Shown: positions 17,037 through 25,349 of the stretch, in pieces
Layout: each line of letters starts with the position of its first letter
How positions within the stretch are numbered: position 1 is the stretch's first letter
Origin: JABWAJ01 sp038323375
GTDB taxonomy: Bacteria > Bacteroidota > Bacteroidia > Chitinophagales > Saprospiraceae
Length of the DNA stretch: 64,000 bases
Assembly (NCBI GenBank): GCA_038323375.1
Contig: JBBQGV010000008.1
Coordinates: forward strand, 32,404 to 96,403
Direction of reading: 5' to 3'
Notes under the pieces: model-generated
The model's input: only the letters and a program-made list of their open reading frames with translations
Told to the model about the DNA's origin: nothing
Databases searched by the model: none
Program-made: the position numbers and the translations under genes

Positions 17037-18655
17037 TATTGAAATTGCAGGGTCGCAAACCGAAAACTTCGGCCGCTTTCGCCATACACCGCCATTTTCC
17101 GGCTGCCGATTTGCCGGCAGGCTTTGGGCCGGGTGAGGATATCGGCGTCGCGATTGGCGTAGAGCGGCCAGGTGCGCAGACTGCCATCTTTGCTGATTTC
17201 CGCTAAGGCAATCACCGATTGGCGGCCATTGAAGCTTTGCACCGTGCGTGGCCGATCCTCAGGAGGCGCCAGATTGCGGACGTTGTCATTGTAGATGAAA
17301 TAGAAACGATCGCGCACCACGGTCATGGCATAGGAAGAAAAATAGCCTTCATCGTTCATCGTTTCCTGGCGTTTGGGAATGCGCGTTGCCCATTCGATTT
17401 CGCCGTCTGGGCGGATGTTAACCACGATGATGTCGTAGTAGTTGTAGTAATAGTCATAGCGCAGGGTGCCGTCCCAATAACGATAGACGTATTCCTGGAC
17501 ATAAAATTGCTCCGCGACCATCACGGCGCCGCCATCACTTCGGAGGATTAATTCGTCTAATTTTACCTGGTACAATTCCGGCTCCCGCTTTTCATTTCCC
17601 GATTCGCTGGCCCGGCGTGCGCGTTCTTTAGCACCTTCTGACAAATGTTCAGTGAGAAAATCGAAGTCGAATGGTTTGAAATTTTTCTCATATATCTTTT
17701 GCTCACGCGGATCTATCCGGAAAAAACAAGCGCCTTTGATGCTGTAGGTGCCTTTATTGGAATAAAAACCCGAACAAATCAGATGACCGTTGTCGGCAAT
17801 CCGGAAGGTCATATCGGTCAAAAAATAATTGCTGTTGTCAACTTCGTAAGTCGTGACGTCCACACCGTCCTGGGTGTAGGCCAGAATAACGTATTCGTAA
17901 TCGGGGTTGCCGCGCCGGCGCAAACCCGCTCCATCCTTATAACGTATCCCAAGCAGGTAAACATTCCCCTGGTTGTCTACCCGGTATTCCTCTACCGAAA
18001 ACAGGTTGTCAGCGAAAGGCAGTACAATTTCACGCTGCCACAATAAATCAAGATCGTCATTGAATACCTGAAGTGAAAAACGTTCCGGTTCTTTACGCTG
18101 GTAGGGTAATTGCGCATAGATCAATAATTTGGAACTGTCGCGGGAGGTTTCTATGTTAAAAGCCCCTTTGCGGTCTTTATTGATGGCATCTACTTCCGAA
18201 ATTTTGACCAATTTTTTGGAAGGAATTAGCCGTTCGCTCAGGGTTTGATAGAAAAGGTAGTTTTTCTTTTTGGCCTGGTTGGCAAAACTGGTGAAAAAAT
18301 ACAGTTGTTCCTTCAGCAGAATGACCCGTTCAAAATCGCGTTCTTTGCCTTCGTATTCCAGATCCAATTCCTGAGAACGCTTCAATTTCAGGTCTTTATC
18401 GTGGAATTCTATAAACGCTGCCGACTTTGAAAAGCCACCAGCATAGCGACGGCGGAGGGTGTATATACCCCCAGCATGGGTGGCGATGACGCCTTCCATG
18501 ATCGTATTGCGCGGACTGTCCGTTTCGTCATTCCAGGTAATGGTGGCCGGCAATTCGGGTTGTTGCCCCTGGAGCTTGGGCGCGTTTACCAATAAAAAAA
18601 CAGCAAGCACCACAATCAATCGCGGCGCGAAGCATACATTTGGAAAACCATTCAT
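17036..18655 (-). CDS. Exported protein of unknown function in the bamD operon
   Basis: 539 residues. A hydrophobic signal sequence (RLIVVLAVFLLVNAP) is followed by a mature region of repeated strands with many Tyr/Asp/Arg, for example YRVDNQGNVYLLGIRYKDG, which looks like a beta-propeller or related periplasmic fold. No lipobox, sorting domain or transmembrane helix. It has an ATGA overlap with the DUF4835 gene upstream (18652-18655) and a TAATG overlap with yraN downstream, so translation is coupled. In other Bacteroidota I recall recN after DUF4835; here this gene takes that place. I do not recognise its family. Confidence 0.8.
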   Translation of the reverse strand: MNGFPNVCFAPRLIVVLAVFLLVNAPKLQGQQPELPATITWNDETDSPRNTIMEGVIATHAGGIYTLRRRYAGGFSKSAAFIEFHDKDLKLKRSQELDLEYEGKERDFERVILLKEQLYFFTSFANQAKKKNYLFYQTLSERLIPSKKLVKISEVDAINKDRKGAFNIETSRDSSKLLIYAQLPYQRKEPERFSLQVFNDDLDLLWQREIVLPFADNLFSVEEYRVDNQGNVYLLGIRYKDGAGLRRRGNPDYEYVILAYTQDGVDVTTYEVDNSNYFLTDMTFRIADNGHLICSGFYSNKGTYSIKGACFFRIDPREQKIYEKNFKPFDFDFLTEHLSEGAKERARRASESGNEKREPELYQVKLDELILRSDGGAVMVAEQFYVQEYVYRYWDGTLRYDYYYNYYDIIVVNIRPDGEIEWATRIPKRQETMNDEGYFSSYAMTVVRDRFYFIYNDNVRNLAPPEDRPRTVQSFNGRQSVIALAEISKDGSLRTWPLYANRDADILTRPKACRQIGSRKMAVYGESGRSFRFATLQFQ

Positions 18656-19551
18656 GATTTGATATTTCGGTATTTAGCGGCGTTGGTGGCGTCAACTTTT
18701 ACCATAATCTGCACCACGCGATCCTGTTCCGGCCGCGTTCCCCGTTTGAAGATCTCGACGATTTCATCCGACTTGGCGTTGCTGAACATTTGCACGATCA
18801 TGGCATTGGGATAGGATTGGTTGACTTTGTCCACTTCTTCCAAAGCTTGAAGCACAATGGCGCGGCCGGTATTGACGTCATTCGACATCATATCCAATCC
18901 CTGGCGGTGGTATTCGTACAATCCTTGGCGCAGCGGACGTACCCGCGGAGAGAGTATGTTTTCGATGATCCAAAAGCGGTTGCGGCTGCCTTCTGTCGAA
19001 CGCCAGCCAGCAGCGGAAGAGGCAACGTTTTGAGGCACCGTATTGAGAATTTCCTGTGCAGTCTGGTAATGCTCGTCGCCGCCGAAAAGGGAAAAAGAAT
19101 CGGCGTCCATCCCCAAAATGATGTAAATGTAAAATGCAAGTATCGAAGATAGGTTGTCGTTGAACACGTTTTTACTGTAAATCAGCGGCTGGAATTGCTC
19201 ATACGAAAACGTGACCTCCTTGTCTAAGTGGTTGAGCATGCGCGTCTCATAGGAAGACCCAAAAACCGGGCGCGAAGTCTGAATGGCTACATCCGCTTTA
19301 AAACTCGTTGGTGACAATTCCTCCTGGATGGTGAGCACTAAGTTGCAGTTGATGCGCTCGTTGGTTTCAAAAATTTCATCGGTCCATTTCTGGTTGTTCA
19401 GAAACTCGGCCACGCTTTGTTCTAAAGTAATAAAAACTTTAGGATCAACAGTTTGTAGCTTCAATGTATTGATTTTAACCGAAAAGGTCAATTCCTGAGC
19501 TTGTAGGCTCACCGCTGCTAAAACGAAAAAGAGGAACAGCATTTTTTTCAT
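18652..19551 (-). CDS. DUF4835 family exported protein
   Basis: 299 residues with signal peptide LFLFFVLAAVSLQAQ. Diagnostic DUF4835 blocks are visible: LTFSVKINTLKLQTVDPKVF, the early NQKWTDEIFETNERINCNL, the YYIILGMD-type stretch (FYIYIILGMDADSFSLFGGD) and GWRSTEGSRNRFWIIENILS. The family is periplasmic, nearly universal in Bacteroidota and of unknown function; its fixed position after coaBC and bamD suggests a link to envelope assembly. The 52-nt gap to coaBC and the coupled downstream gene place it inside the bamD operon. Confidence 0.93.
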   Translation of the reverse strand: MKKMLFLFFVLAAVSLQAQELTFSVKINTLKLQTVDPKVFITLEQSVAEFLNNQKWTDEIFETNERINCNLVLTIQEELSPTSFKADVAIQTSRPVFGSSYETRMLNHLDKEVTFSYEQFQPLIYSKNVFNDNLSSILAFYIYIILGMDADSFSLFGGDEHYQTAQEILNTVPQNVASSAAGWRSTEGSRNRFWIIENILSPRVRPLRQGLYEYHRQGLDMMSNDVNTGRAIVLQALEEVDKVNQSYPNAMIVQMFSNAKSDEIVEIFKRGTRPEQDRVVQIMVKVDATNAAKYRNIKS

Positions 19552-19603
19552 GGCATGATCACTTTAGTATGGCACGCATCAACTGCGCAGAAATAACAGG
19601 TAT

Positions 19604-20818
19604 TTATTTGACGGATTGCTTCAGTGCAGTCTCCACTTCATCGAGGATATCAACAGCAACCGCATGCTTTGGTTTTAACTCAAAATCTCGCACACTATTG
19701 TCCTGACGAAGGATAGAAATTTTGTTGGTATCGTGCTGAAAACCGGCGCCAGGGTTGTTAAGCGAATTCAATACAATGAAATCGAAGCGTTTGCGCTTTA
19801 GTTTGGAGAAAGCATTCCTGGTTTCGTCTTGTGTTTCCAAAGCAAAGCCTACCAGGATTTGTCCGGCTCTTTTTTGCGCACCCAATGCTGCGGCAATGTC
19901 CGGCGTTTCTGTCAGTTCGAGGGTTATCCCTTTGTTTTCCGCTTGTTTTTTGATTTTATTCGGAGCAGCGGCCACTGGGCGAAAATCAGCCACCGCAGCA
20001 GCGAAAATGGCGACCTCGCAAGTGACAAAATGGCTGAGTGCAGCATCGTGCATTTGCTGGGCCGTTTCTACCCGGATCACTTCAAAAGCTGTTGCAGGTG
20101 GGTTCAGATGCGTTGGACCCAGGATCAAGGTTACGCGGGCACCCCGGCGCGCAGCTTCTTCTGCAAGAGCAATTCCCATTTTGCCGGACGAACGATTGCC
20201 AATAAAGCGCACAGGGTCAATTGGTTCGTGCGTGGGGCCTGCGGTAATGAGCATTGCTTTGCCCGCTAATTCCGAATCTGGTTCGAAAAAGGCTTCAAGC
20301 TGTCGCACGATCTCTTCGGGTTCGGCCATCCGGCCTTCGCCACTCAGGCCGCTGGCCAACTCGCCGACCCCAACTGGGATCAACCGATTGCCAAAAGATT
20401 GCAAACGGCGCACATTTTCCTGTGTAGCCGGGTGGTGCCACATGTCTACGTCCATCGCCGGGGCAATGAACACCGGACACCGGGCAGAAAGGTAAACGGC
20501 AGTGAGGATGGTATCGCAGAGCCCGATAGCCAATTTCGCAAGGGTATTGGCAGTTGCAGGCGCAATAACCATCGCGTCGGCCCACAGACCCAACTCGACG
20601 TGGTTGTTCCAGCCGCTTTCTGAACTCACCTCGGTCAGTACTGCGTTTTTGGAAAGCGTGGAAAGGGTTAGCGGCGTGATAAAGGCAGTCGAAGAGGGTG
20701 TCATCAAGACCCGCACTTCTGCACCGGCTTTAACGAATAAACGGGTGAGCATGGCAGCTTTGTACGCAGCAATACTGCCGGATATACCGATGATGATCTT
20801 TTTTCCCTTGATGGGCAT
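19604..20818 (-). CDS. coaBC: Bifunctional phosphopantothenoylcysteine decarboxylase/phosphopantothenate-cysteine ligase
   Basis: About 404 residues. The N-terminal flavoprotein domain (CoaC, ~1-180) has GISGSIAAYKAAMLTRLFVK, the FMN-site SSTAFITPLTLSTLS and the PAMDVDMWHHPATQENV substrate loop. The C-terminal synthase domain (CoaB, ~190-400) has AGPTHEPIDPVRFIGNRSSG. Together they ligate cysteine to phosphopantothenate and decarboxylate the product, two steps of coenzyme A synthesis. I chose ATG at 20818; a GTG at 20824, directly after the rpoZ stop, is possible. It sits between rpoZ and DUF4835 as in other Bacteroidota. Confidence 0.95.
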   Translation of the reverse strand: MPIKGKKIIIGISGSIAAYKAAMLTRLFVKAGAEVRVLMTPSSTAFITPLTLSTLSKNAVLTEVSSESGWNNHVELGLWADAMVIAPATANTLAKLAIGLCDTILTAVYLSARCPVFIAPAMDVDMWHHPATQENVRRLQSFGNRLIPVGVGELASGLSGEGRMAEPEEIVRQLEAFFEPDSELAGKAMLITAGPTHEPIDPVRFIGNRSSGKMGIALAEEAARRGARVTLILGPTHLNPPATAFEVIRVETAQQMHDAALSHFVTCEVAIFAAAVADFRPVAAAPNKIKKQAENKGITLELTETPDIAAALGAQKRAGQILVGFALETQDETRNAFSKLKRKRFDFIVLNSLNNPGAGFQHDTNKISILRQDNSVRDFELKPKHAVAVDILDEVETALKQSVK

Positions 20819-20824
20819 ACCCAC

Positions 20825-21181
20825 TTAGTCCGTTTTAGGCTCCTGGCGGGTTTTCTTCTTTTCGTTGTAGCGGTGGTAAATTTCGCCGTTCAGGTACTCG
20901 TCAGTAGCGATGAGTGCCGGGTTAGCCAAGCGCTCGTAAAACTTGGAGATTTCAATTTGCTCCTTGTTTTCGTTGATTTCTTCGATGGTATCGGTCGAAA
21001 CGGCAAACTCCTCTAATTTGGAGTGCAACTCGTGCTTGATGTCCACCTGCAACTGACGAGCCCGCTTGGAGATGATCGCCAGCGTTTCGTAAATATTATT
21101 GGTTTCGCGCACCATTTGGTTCAGGTCGCGGGCATGAACATTAGGATCCAGTCCTTGAACTTTGGTTTTGATATCCGACAT
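20825..21181 (-). CDS. rpoZ: RNA polymerase omega-like subunit
   Basis: 118 residues. The conserved part ETNNIYETLAIISKRARQLQ (~26-45) and the C-terminal EQIEISKFYERLANPALIAT fit the divergent Bacteroidota omega (RpoZ/RpoK-like) proteins, which stabilise beta-prime during RNA polymerase assembly. Its start at 21181 overlaps the end of bamD by 41 nt. The next Met, at 21115, would remove the overlap but would cut the ~20 residues that homologues have before the NIYE block, so I keep the longer form. Its position between bamD and coaBC is the family context. Confidence 0.85.
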   Translation of the reverse strand: MSDIKTKVQGLDPNVHARDLNQMVRETNNIYETLAIISKRARQLQVDIKHELHSKLEEFAVSTDTIEEINENKEQIEISKFYERLANPALIATDEYLNGEIYHRYNEKKKTRQEPKTD

Positions 21182-21980
21182 TCGTCAACTGTTTTATTTT
21201 TTTATTGGAAATAATTTCAATTTCGAGGATTTCCTTTCGGTATTTGCTGCTGGCAAAGCGTTGGCGGAATTCCGTCGCCCGGGTCACTGCGTCGCGGAAG
21301 CGTTCTTCCTGTTTATCAACAATGCTGTTTTCAGCCAGCAGATAAGCGGCTTTCACCATCATGTAGCGGACATCTTCTACGGCATCCGTCTCCGGAAAAT
21401 CCTTTAGCAGGTTTTCAAAAGACTGCATGGATGCCTGGTATTGACGCAAGTCAAAATACAATTTGCCTTCTTCAAAGGCTTTGACTTCCATCTTTTTGCG
21501 CATCACGTCTATCAGCGCGTTGCACTCGGCCACGCGTTTGTTTTGCGGATAAGTATTGATGAACAACTGAAAGCCTTCTATCGCTTTTTCGCTGTACGAT
21601 TGGTCGAGGCGAAAAGTCGGGGAAAGCTTGTAATTGGAAAAAGCGGACATATAATCTGCTTCTTCCCGCTGGGGACTTGTGCTGTAAGTCTGCGAAAAAT
21701 TGTTGAAATAGTAGGAAGCAAGGATGTATTGACCGGTATGATAATAGGTGAATGCATACCGCATAAAAATATCTTCCGCTTCCTTTTTTCCCCGGTAACT
21801 GGGCATAACCAATTCCAGCAGCGCCTGCGCCTTGAGGTATTCCAGGTTGTCGTAGTACTCGAATGCTTTCGTATACAGCAAATTAGGATCTCCGCTTGCC
21901 CTGACCCGTTCAAATTCGCTTTTACAGGAGGCCAGCAACGTGATCGCCAGCAATGACCAAATGAGTTGCCTGATTTTCAT
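21141..21980 (-). CDS. bamD: Outer membrane assembly lipoprotein BamD
   Basis: 279 residues from the ATG at 21980. The lipoprotein signal IRQLIWSLLAITLLASC has Cys at ~19. Five TPR-like helical pairs follow, for example YYDNLEYLKAQALLELVMPS, YHTGQYILASYYFNNFSQTY and YDLRQY-type LYFDLRQYQASMQSFENLL. BamD is the essential partner of BamA in inserting beta-barrel proteins into the outer membrane. A longer reading from 22019 is ruled out because the promoter -7 box (21988-21995) lies inside it. It heads the operon bamD-rpoZ-coaBC-DUF4835-unknown-yraN. Confidence 0.93.
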   Translation of the reverse strand: MKIRQLIWSLLAITLLASCKSEFERVRASGDPNLLYTKAFEYYDNLEYLKAQALLELVMPSYRGKKEAEDIFMRYAFTYYHTGQYILASYYFNNFSQTYSTSPQREEADYMSAFSNYKLSPTFRLDQSYSEKAIEGFQLFINTYPQNKRVAECNALIDVMRKKMEVKAFEEGKLYFDLRQYQASMQSFENLLKDFPETDAVEDVRYMMVKAAYLLAENSIVDKQEERFRDAVTRATEFRQRFASSKYRKEILEIEIISNKKIKQLTNVGYQNQSSRTGS

Positions 21981-21987
21981 AGAGGCG

Positions 21988-22019
21988 CAAAGGTATGATT
22001 TTCTAAAGAATTTTCCCAA
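21988..22019 (-). promoter_or_regulatory. Promoter of the bamD operon
   Basis: Read on the minus strand: TTG (22019-22017), 21-nt spacer, TACCTTTG (21995-21988), matching the Bacteroidota pattern TTG-N19-21-TAnnTTTG. The -7 box ends 7 nt before the bamD ATG, so the transcript would have almost no 5' leader. Confidence 0.7.
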
Positions 22020-22044
22020 TGTTTTTCATACGGCACTTATCTAA

Positions 22045-22072
22045 GGAACGTGTCGTAATTAACTTCCCTGTT
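22045..22072 (+). repeat. Family A palindromic element, partial copy
   Basis: GGAACGTGTCGTAATTAACT then TCCCTG is the left end of family A (compare 2079 and 14318). It lies between bamD's promoter and the end of the next minus-strand gene, 50 nt from that stop codon. No full right end is found, though GTAAGCTAAGCC at ~22112-22123 recalls the element's interior. Confidence 0.6.
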
Positions 22073-22123
22073 TCTAAAGACACAGGAAGTCGGCGTTTGG
22101 TTGGTTGAGGATCGAGCCGTAAG

Positions 22124-22966
22124 CTAAGCCATGACAGCAATCAGTCCCAATGCAACGGCTGCCAGCTTTGCATCGCCCTTAATTTCTGCTTTTTTTCGGG
22201 TCATTTCCGGGGTCATCGCCTTTGTAAAAAGCTTCCAGGCGGTATCTGGTTCAATCGCCAGGCTTGCTGCAGGCGTTTCATAAAACTTGTCCACCAAGGT
22301 CCAGCGGCCGTCCTGTCGCACCAAATACCAATCGCCGCCGGCGTCTGTGGTCACCGTGAGTTTCACGCACGTGCCATTCGTTGCTTCGGTATTGCGGTAA
22401 GCATGCGGCATTCCGCGCATCAATGTCGCGATGAACGGATGGAACAATTCCTGCGACAGCAGCCCGGAACGGCCTGTTGCGTCGCGAATCTGCTGTTGGT
22501 GGTGCCACTTTTCGGTGTATTCCCGCGCAATGTGGAACCAGTTCAGGGATTCGGACTCGCCCGCCCAGGCTACAGAAAACGGCGCTTTTGCAAAAGGATC
22601 GAGGGTGGATAAATACTCGGTATACTGCTTTCCGGTTAATTCCAGCAATTCAATCAATACTTTTGGGCTTAGGCGTTTGGCGGCAGCTACCCACGAGGCA
22701 TTTAAACCATTGAGGTAATCGAGCAGATCCTGATAAGAATGGATATCTCTGGGCGGATCGCTGGCATAGCTATCCCGCTGCATGGAAAGCGTTCGCACGT
22801 TGCCGTCCAGCAAATGCGCGGCGATATCTTTGACGCCCCAAAGCCGGGCAAGGGTTGGCGCGGCCCATTCTTCCGGGCTAAGCGATTTTAACAGGGCAAT
22901 TAACTCCTGGTCAAGGACAGGAAAAAGATGGAGGGTGGGAATGGGAATCGTAGCAGGTAAAAGCAC
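22124..22966 (-). CDS. DinB/maleylpyruvate isomerase-like metal-binding protein
   Basis: 280 residues, cytoplasmic. The N-terminal ~160 residues match the DinB-like maleylpyruvate-isomerase fold (TIGR03083 type): a four-helix bundle with ELIALLKSLSPEEWAAPTLA, the metal His in LWGVKDIAAHLLDGNVRTL (~50-60) and HIAREYTEKWHHQQQIRDA (~153-170), which carries the other His ligands. Some family members use mycothiol, which Bacteroidota lack, so the thiol partner and reaction are unknown. The start is GTG at 22966, as no in-frame ATG lies just upstream. A 33-bp palindrome lies ~60 nt upstream of the start. Confidence 0.82.
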   Translation of the reverse strand: MLLPATIPIPTLHLFPVLDQELIALLKSLSPEEWAAPTLARLWGVKDIAAHLLDGNVRTLSMQRDSYASDPPRDIHSYQDLLDYLNGLNASWVAAAKRLSPKVLIELLELTGKQYTEYLSTLDPFAKAPFSVAWAGESESLNWFHIAREYTEKWHHQQQIRDATGRSGLLSQELFHPFIATLMRGMPHAYRNTEATNGTCVKLTVTTDAGGDWYLVRQDGRWTLVDKFYETPAASLAIEPDTAWKLFTKAMTPEMTRKKAEIKGDAKLAAVALGLIAVMA

Positions 22967-23024
22967 TTGGTTTATTTATGTTTTAATCCATACTACTGGA
23001 CATTTTTAATAGTAAAACGGAGCA

Positions 23025-23057
23025 ACGTTTACTAAACTTTCAAAGTTTAGTAAACGT
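23025..23057. promoter_or_regulatory. Perfect 33-bp palindrome, candidate operator or processing hairpin
   Basis: Arms ACGTTTACTAAACTTT (23025-23040) and AAAGTTTAGTAAACGT (23042-23057) are fully complementary around a single C. It lies between the OmpA gene's end (23068) and the GTG start at 22966. No T-run follows on either strand, so it is not a standard terminator. A dimeric-regulator site upstream of the DinB-like gene is possible. Confidence 0.55.
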
Positions 23058-23067
23058 AACCCCCCAA

Positions 23068-24603
23068 TCATTGAATAATCAAATCAAACTCCACCCGCCG
23101 GTTCAACTCCCGGCCTTTGGCCGTTTTGTTGTCAGCGAGGGGCTGGCTTTCGCCGTAACCCGCGTAGCTCAGGCGTTTGGCGGAAACGCCTTTGCTGATC
23201 AGGTACTGCTGGCAGGCTTTCGCGCGGTTTTCAGACAGCGTCAGGTTGGCTTTATCGTTTCCAACATTGTCGGTATGGCCGGCAATTACTAAGCGGTAGG
23301 CCGGGTATTGAGCCATGATCTCCACGATCTGATCCAGCACAGCGAAGGATTGTTTTTTCAACGTCGCTTTGCCCGTTTCAAACTGCACGGCGCGCATGGC
23401 AAAATTCAGCACTTCTCTGATTTCTTTTTTGATTTCAGGACAACCTTTATTGATCGCCAAACCTGCTTCCTTCGGGCAGCGGTCGTCGCCATCGTGTACG
23501 CCATCGCCGTCCGTATCGGGGCAACCTTCCATTGTGCCCGGGGTATCGGGGCATTTATCATTCGCATCGACAAAGCTATCGCCGTCGCGATCCGGGCAGC
23601 CCATTGCGGAAGCCACGCCTTTTTCATCGGGGCATTTATCGGTTGCATCTGCAATGCCGTCGCCGTCGCGGTCTCTAACCGGACAGCCTTTGTTTTCAAC
23701 ACTGCCTTTTTCATCCGGGCACTCGTCGTCGCCATCGGCAATGCTGTCGCCATCGCGGTCGGGGCAACCATTCAGCGCTGCCAGGCCTTTTTCGTTCGGG
23801 CAGTTGTCGTCTTTATCGGCAATTCCGTCGCTATCCGTATCTGGGCAACCCCTCAGTTCTGCAGGCCCCGGCTCGTCCGGGCAATCGTCGTTTTTGTCAA
23901 TAACGCCGTCGCCATCTGTATCGGGACAGCCGTTGGTCGCTTTATTCCCCGGCGCATCGGGGCAATCATCGTCTGCATCGGCAATGCCATCGCCATCGCG
24001 GTCTGGGCAGCCATCCAGCGTTTTAAGTCCGGCAATATCCGGGCATTTGTCAATGGCATCCGCTACACCGTCGCGGTCGCGATCCATTTTTCCCAACCGG
24101 TAGACTAAACCAGCGCCCAATTGTAGGTTGTTGCGATTGGTTTCCTGCGAAATGCGGTATTCGCCCTGCAGGTTGAGGTAGGAATTTTTGCCAAGTTTGA
24201 TGTCAAACCCAACCCCCATTGGGAACTGAAGGTTATTGGGTCCGTCTCTTTCAACGACATACCCCGCGCCGCCAATCAGGTACGGAATGATTTTACTTTC
24301 AGAAGGTGCGTAGTGCAACCGCAAAAGCCCGTCAATGCTGAAAAGACTTCGGTTGTTGACATCGCCAAAAACATTGGCGGAACCTATTTTGATGGGAACG
24401 GCTAACCCGAGGTATTTATTCAGTCCGGCGGTGTATCCAATTTCGATCCCGTTGGTGATGTCAAGGTCTTCTATTGAATTGGGGGTGCCATAATCAATCA
24501 ACAAAAATTTTGCGCTGAGGGCATGAAAACTTTGCTCTTGGGCTTCGAGCGTTACACTGCCCAGCAAAAGCAGCATAAACAGGGAAAGGAATAATTTTTT
24601 CAT
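23068..24603 (-). CDS. OmpA-family outer membrane protein with thrombospondin type 3 repeats
   Basis: 511 residues from the ATG at 24603. Signal peptide LFLSLFMLLLLGSVTLEAQ; an N-terminal beta-barrel (~22-185) with GEYRISQETNRNNLQLGAGL; then about eight calcium-binding TSP3 repeats (~190-390) of the form DRDGDGIADADDDCPD; then a peptidoglycan-binding OmpA domain (~400-511) with VIAGHTDNVGNDKANLTLSE and GYGESQPLADN. It should link the outer membrane to the cell wall. A longer frame from 24753 adds a non-signal extension and is rejected. The repeats make the DNA look tandemly repeated at 23470-24090. Confidence 0.93.
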   Translation of the reverse strand: MKKLFLSLFMLLLLGSVTLEAQEQSFHALSAKFLLIDYGTPNSIEDLDITNGIEIGYTAGLNKYLGLAVPIKIGSANVFGDVNNRSLFSIDGLLRLHYAPSESKIIPYLIGGAGYVVERDGPNNLQFPMGVGFDIKLGKNSYLNLQGEYRISQETNRNNLQLGAGLVYRLGKMDRDRDGVADAIDKCPDIAGLKTLDGCPDRDGDGIADADDDCPDAPGNKATNGCPDTDGDGVIDKNDDCPDEPGPAELRGCPDTDSDGIADKDDNCPNEKGLAALNGCPDRDGDSIADGDDECPDEKGSVENKGCPVRDRDGDGIADATDKCPDEKGVASAMGCPDRDGDSFVDANDKCPDTPGTMEGCPDTDGDGVHDGDDRCPKEAGLAINKGCPEIKKEIREVLNFAMRAVQFETGKATLKKQSFAVLDQIVEIMAQYPAYRLVIAGHTDNVGNDKANLTLSENRAKACQQYLISKGVSAKRLSYAGYGESQPLADNKTAKGRELNRRVEFDLIIQ

Positions 24604-24677
24604 AGGTATGATTTTTGCATTGTTACCCGTCGGGTCGGAGTTCTGCGGTACATTACCGGTAAGGCGGTAGGTTGTTA

Positions 24678-24762
24678 AGTTGGCAGTTGACCGTACAGAC
24701 GCTGTGCTATCCTGCACTGCTCCGTGAAACAAAAGAACACGGAGTGCGGGCAACTGCCAACT
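24678..24762. repeat. Nested inverted repeat between the coiled-coil gene and OmpA
   Basis: Outer arms AGTTGGCAGTTG (24678-24689) and CAACTGCCAACT (24751-24762) are perfect complements; an inner pair CTCCGTG/CACGGAG (24720-24726 and 24738-24744) forms a second hairpin. It lies 15 nt after the stop of the 90-residue gene. There is no clear T-run, so it may be a terminator variant or a further palindromic element. Confidence 0.6.
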
Positions 24763-24776
24763 AAAAAACGGCTAAC

Positions 24777-25049
24777 TTACAAAACCGGTGGAGGGTCTTT
24801 TTTCTCTTCCTCCTCCTTCTTGTCCTCGTCACCCATCAGTTTGTCTTTCAGTTCCCCCGCCTTGTCTTCTAATTTTTCCCAAAGCGCTTCCCCTTTCTGA
24901 ATATAAGGGGCTATTTTTTCATTCGCCCTGAGTTCTTCGAGTTTGCGTTCTGCGGCGTCTTCCAGCTTTTCCATCGTGTCTTCAAAGCCTTGCGCCAGTT
25001 CTTCGGCTTTGTCTTTCATTTTATCAAAAAAGCCTTTTTCCTCTTCCAT
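24777..25049 (-). CDS. Small acidic coiled-coil protein
   Basis: 90 residues with very high Glu/Lys/Asp content and no signal or membrane segment. Residues 5-75 form amphipathic helix (KDKAEELAQGFEDTMEKLED, LWEKLEDKAGELKDKLMGDE). The C-terminus is a charged EEEEKKDPPPVL tail. It resembles the YtxH/CsbD-like or late-embryogenesis-like small stress proteins of Bacteroidota in composition only; I cannot assign a family. It stands alone, upstream of the OmpA gene on the same strand (173 nt). Confidence 0.7.
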   Translation of the reverse strand: MEEEKGFFDKMKDKAEELAQGFEDTMEKLEDAAERKLEELRANEKIAPYIQKGEALWEKLEDKAGELKDKLMGDEDKKEEEEKKDPPPVL

Positions 25050-25349
25050 GATTGTTTGTTTTGTGTGATCAATAATTACTACGGCAAGATAACGCTAAAG
25101 TTGCTTAGAAACAGGCACTAAACGCCTTTTCTTTTCATTTATCCAGACGTATCTGAAAAGCATCTGTAACATTTTACGCCGTGCGGCATCAATCAGGAAA
25201 GAAAGTGTTTTCCTGCAAAGTCAAAACATAACAGCAGCAAGCGGATGATTTTACTAATTAATAACATGTATTTTTCTTTGCATTTGAAATATAATTTTAT
25301 TTTCACGCACTCAATTACACTATTGTAAAATCTAAAATTGCCTATTGAC
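25050..25349. other. Intergenic region between divergent genes
   Basis: Three hundred bases, AT-rich at 25230-25340, between the coiled-coil gene (minus) and the S8 peptidase gene (plus). It must hold both promoters, but I see no good TTG-N19-21-TAnnTTTG match. No gene. Confidence 0.5.

Noticed and set aside
23470..24090. Tandem-repeat DNA resembling a CRISPR or satellite array
   Set aside because: The repetition is fully explained by the TSP3 protein repeats of the OmpA-family gene; units are multiples of three and vary at codon third positions.
23308..24108. 266-codon open frame on the plus strand opposite the OmpA gene
   Set aside because: It is a shadow of the TSP3 repeats; its product is an artificial Ala/Ile/Val repeat without start context.
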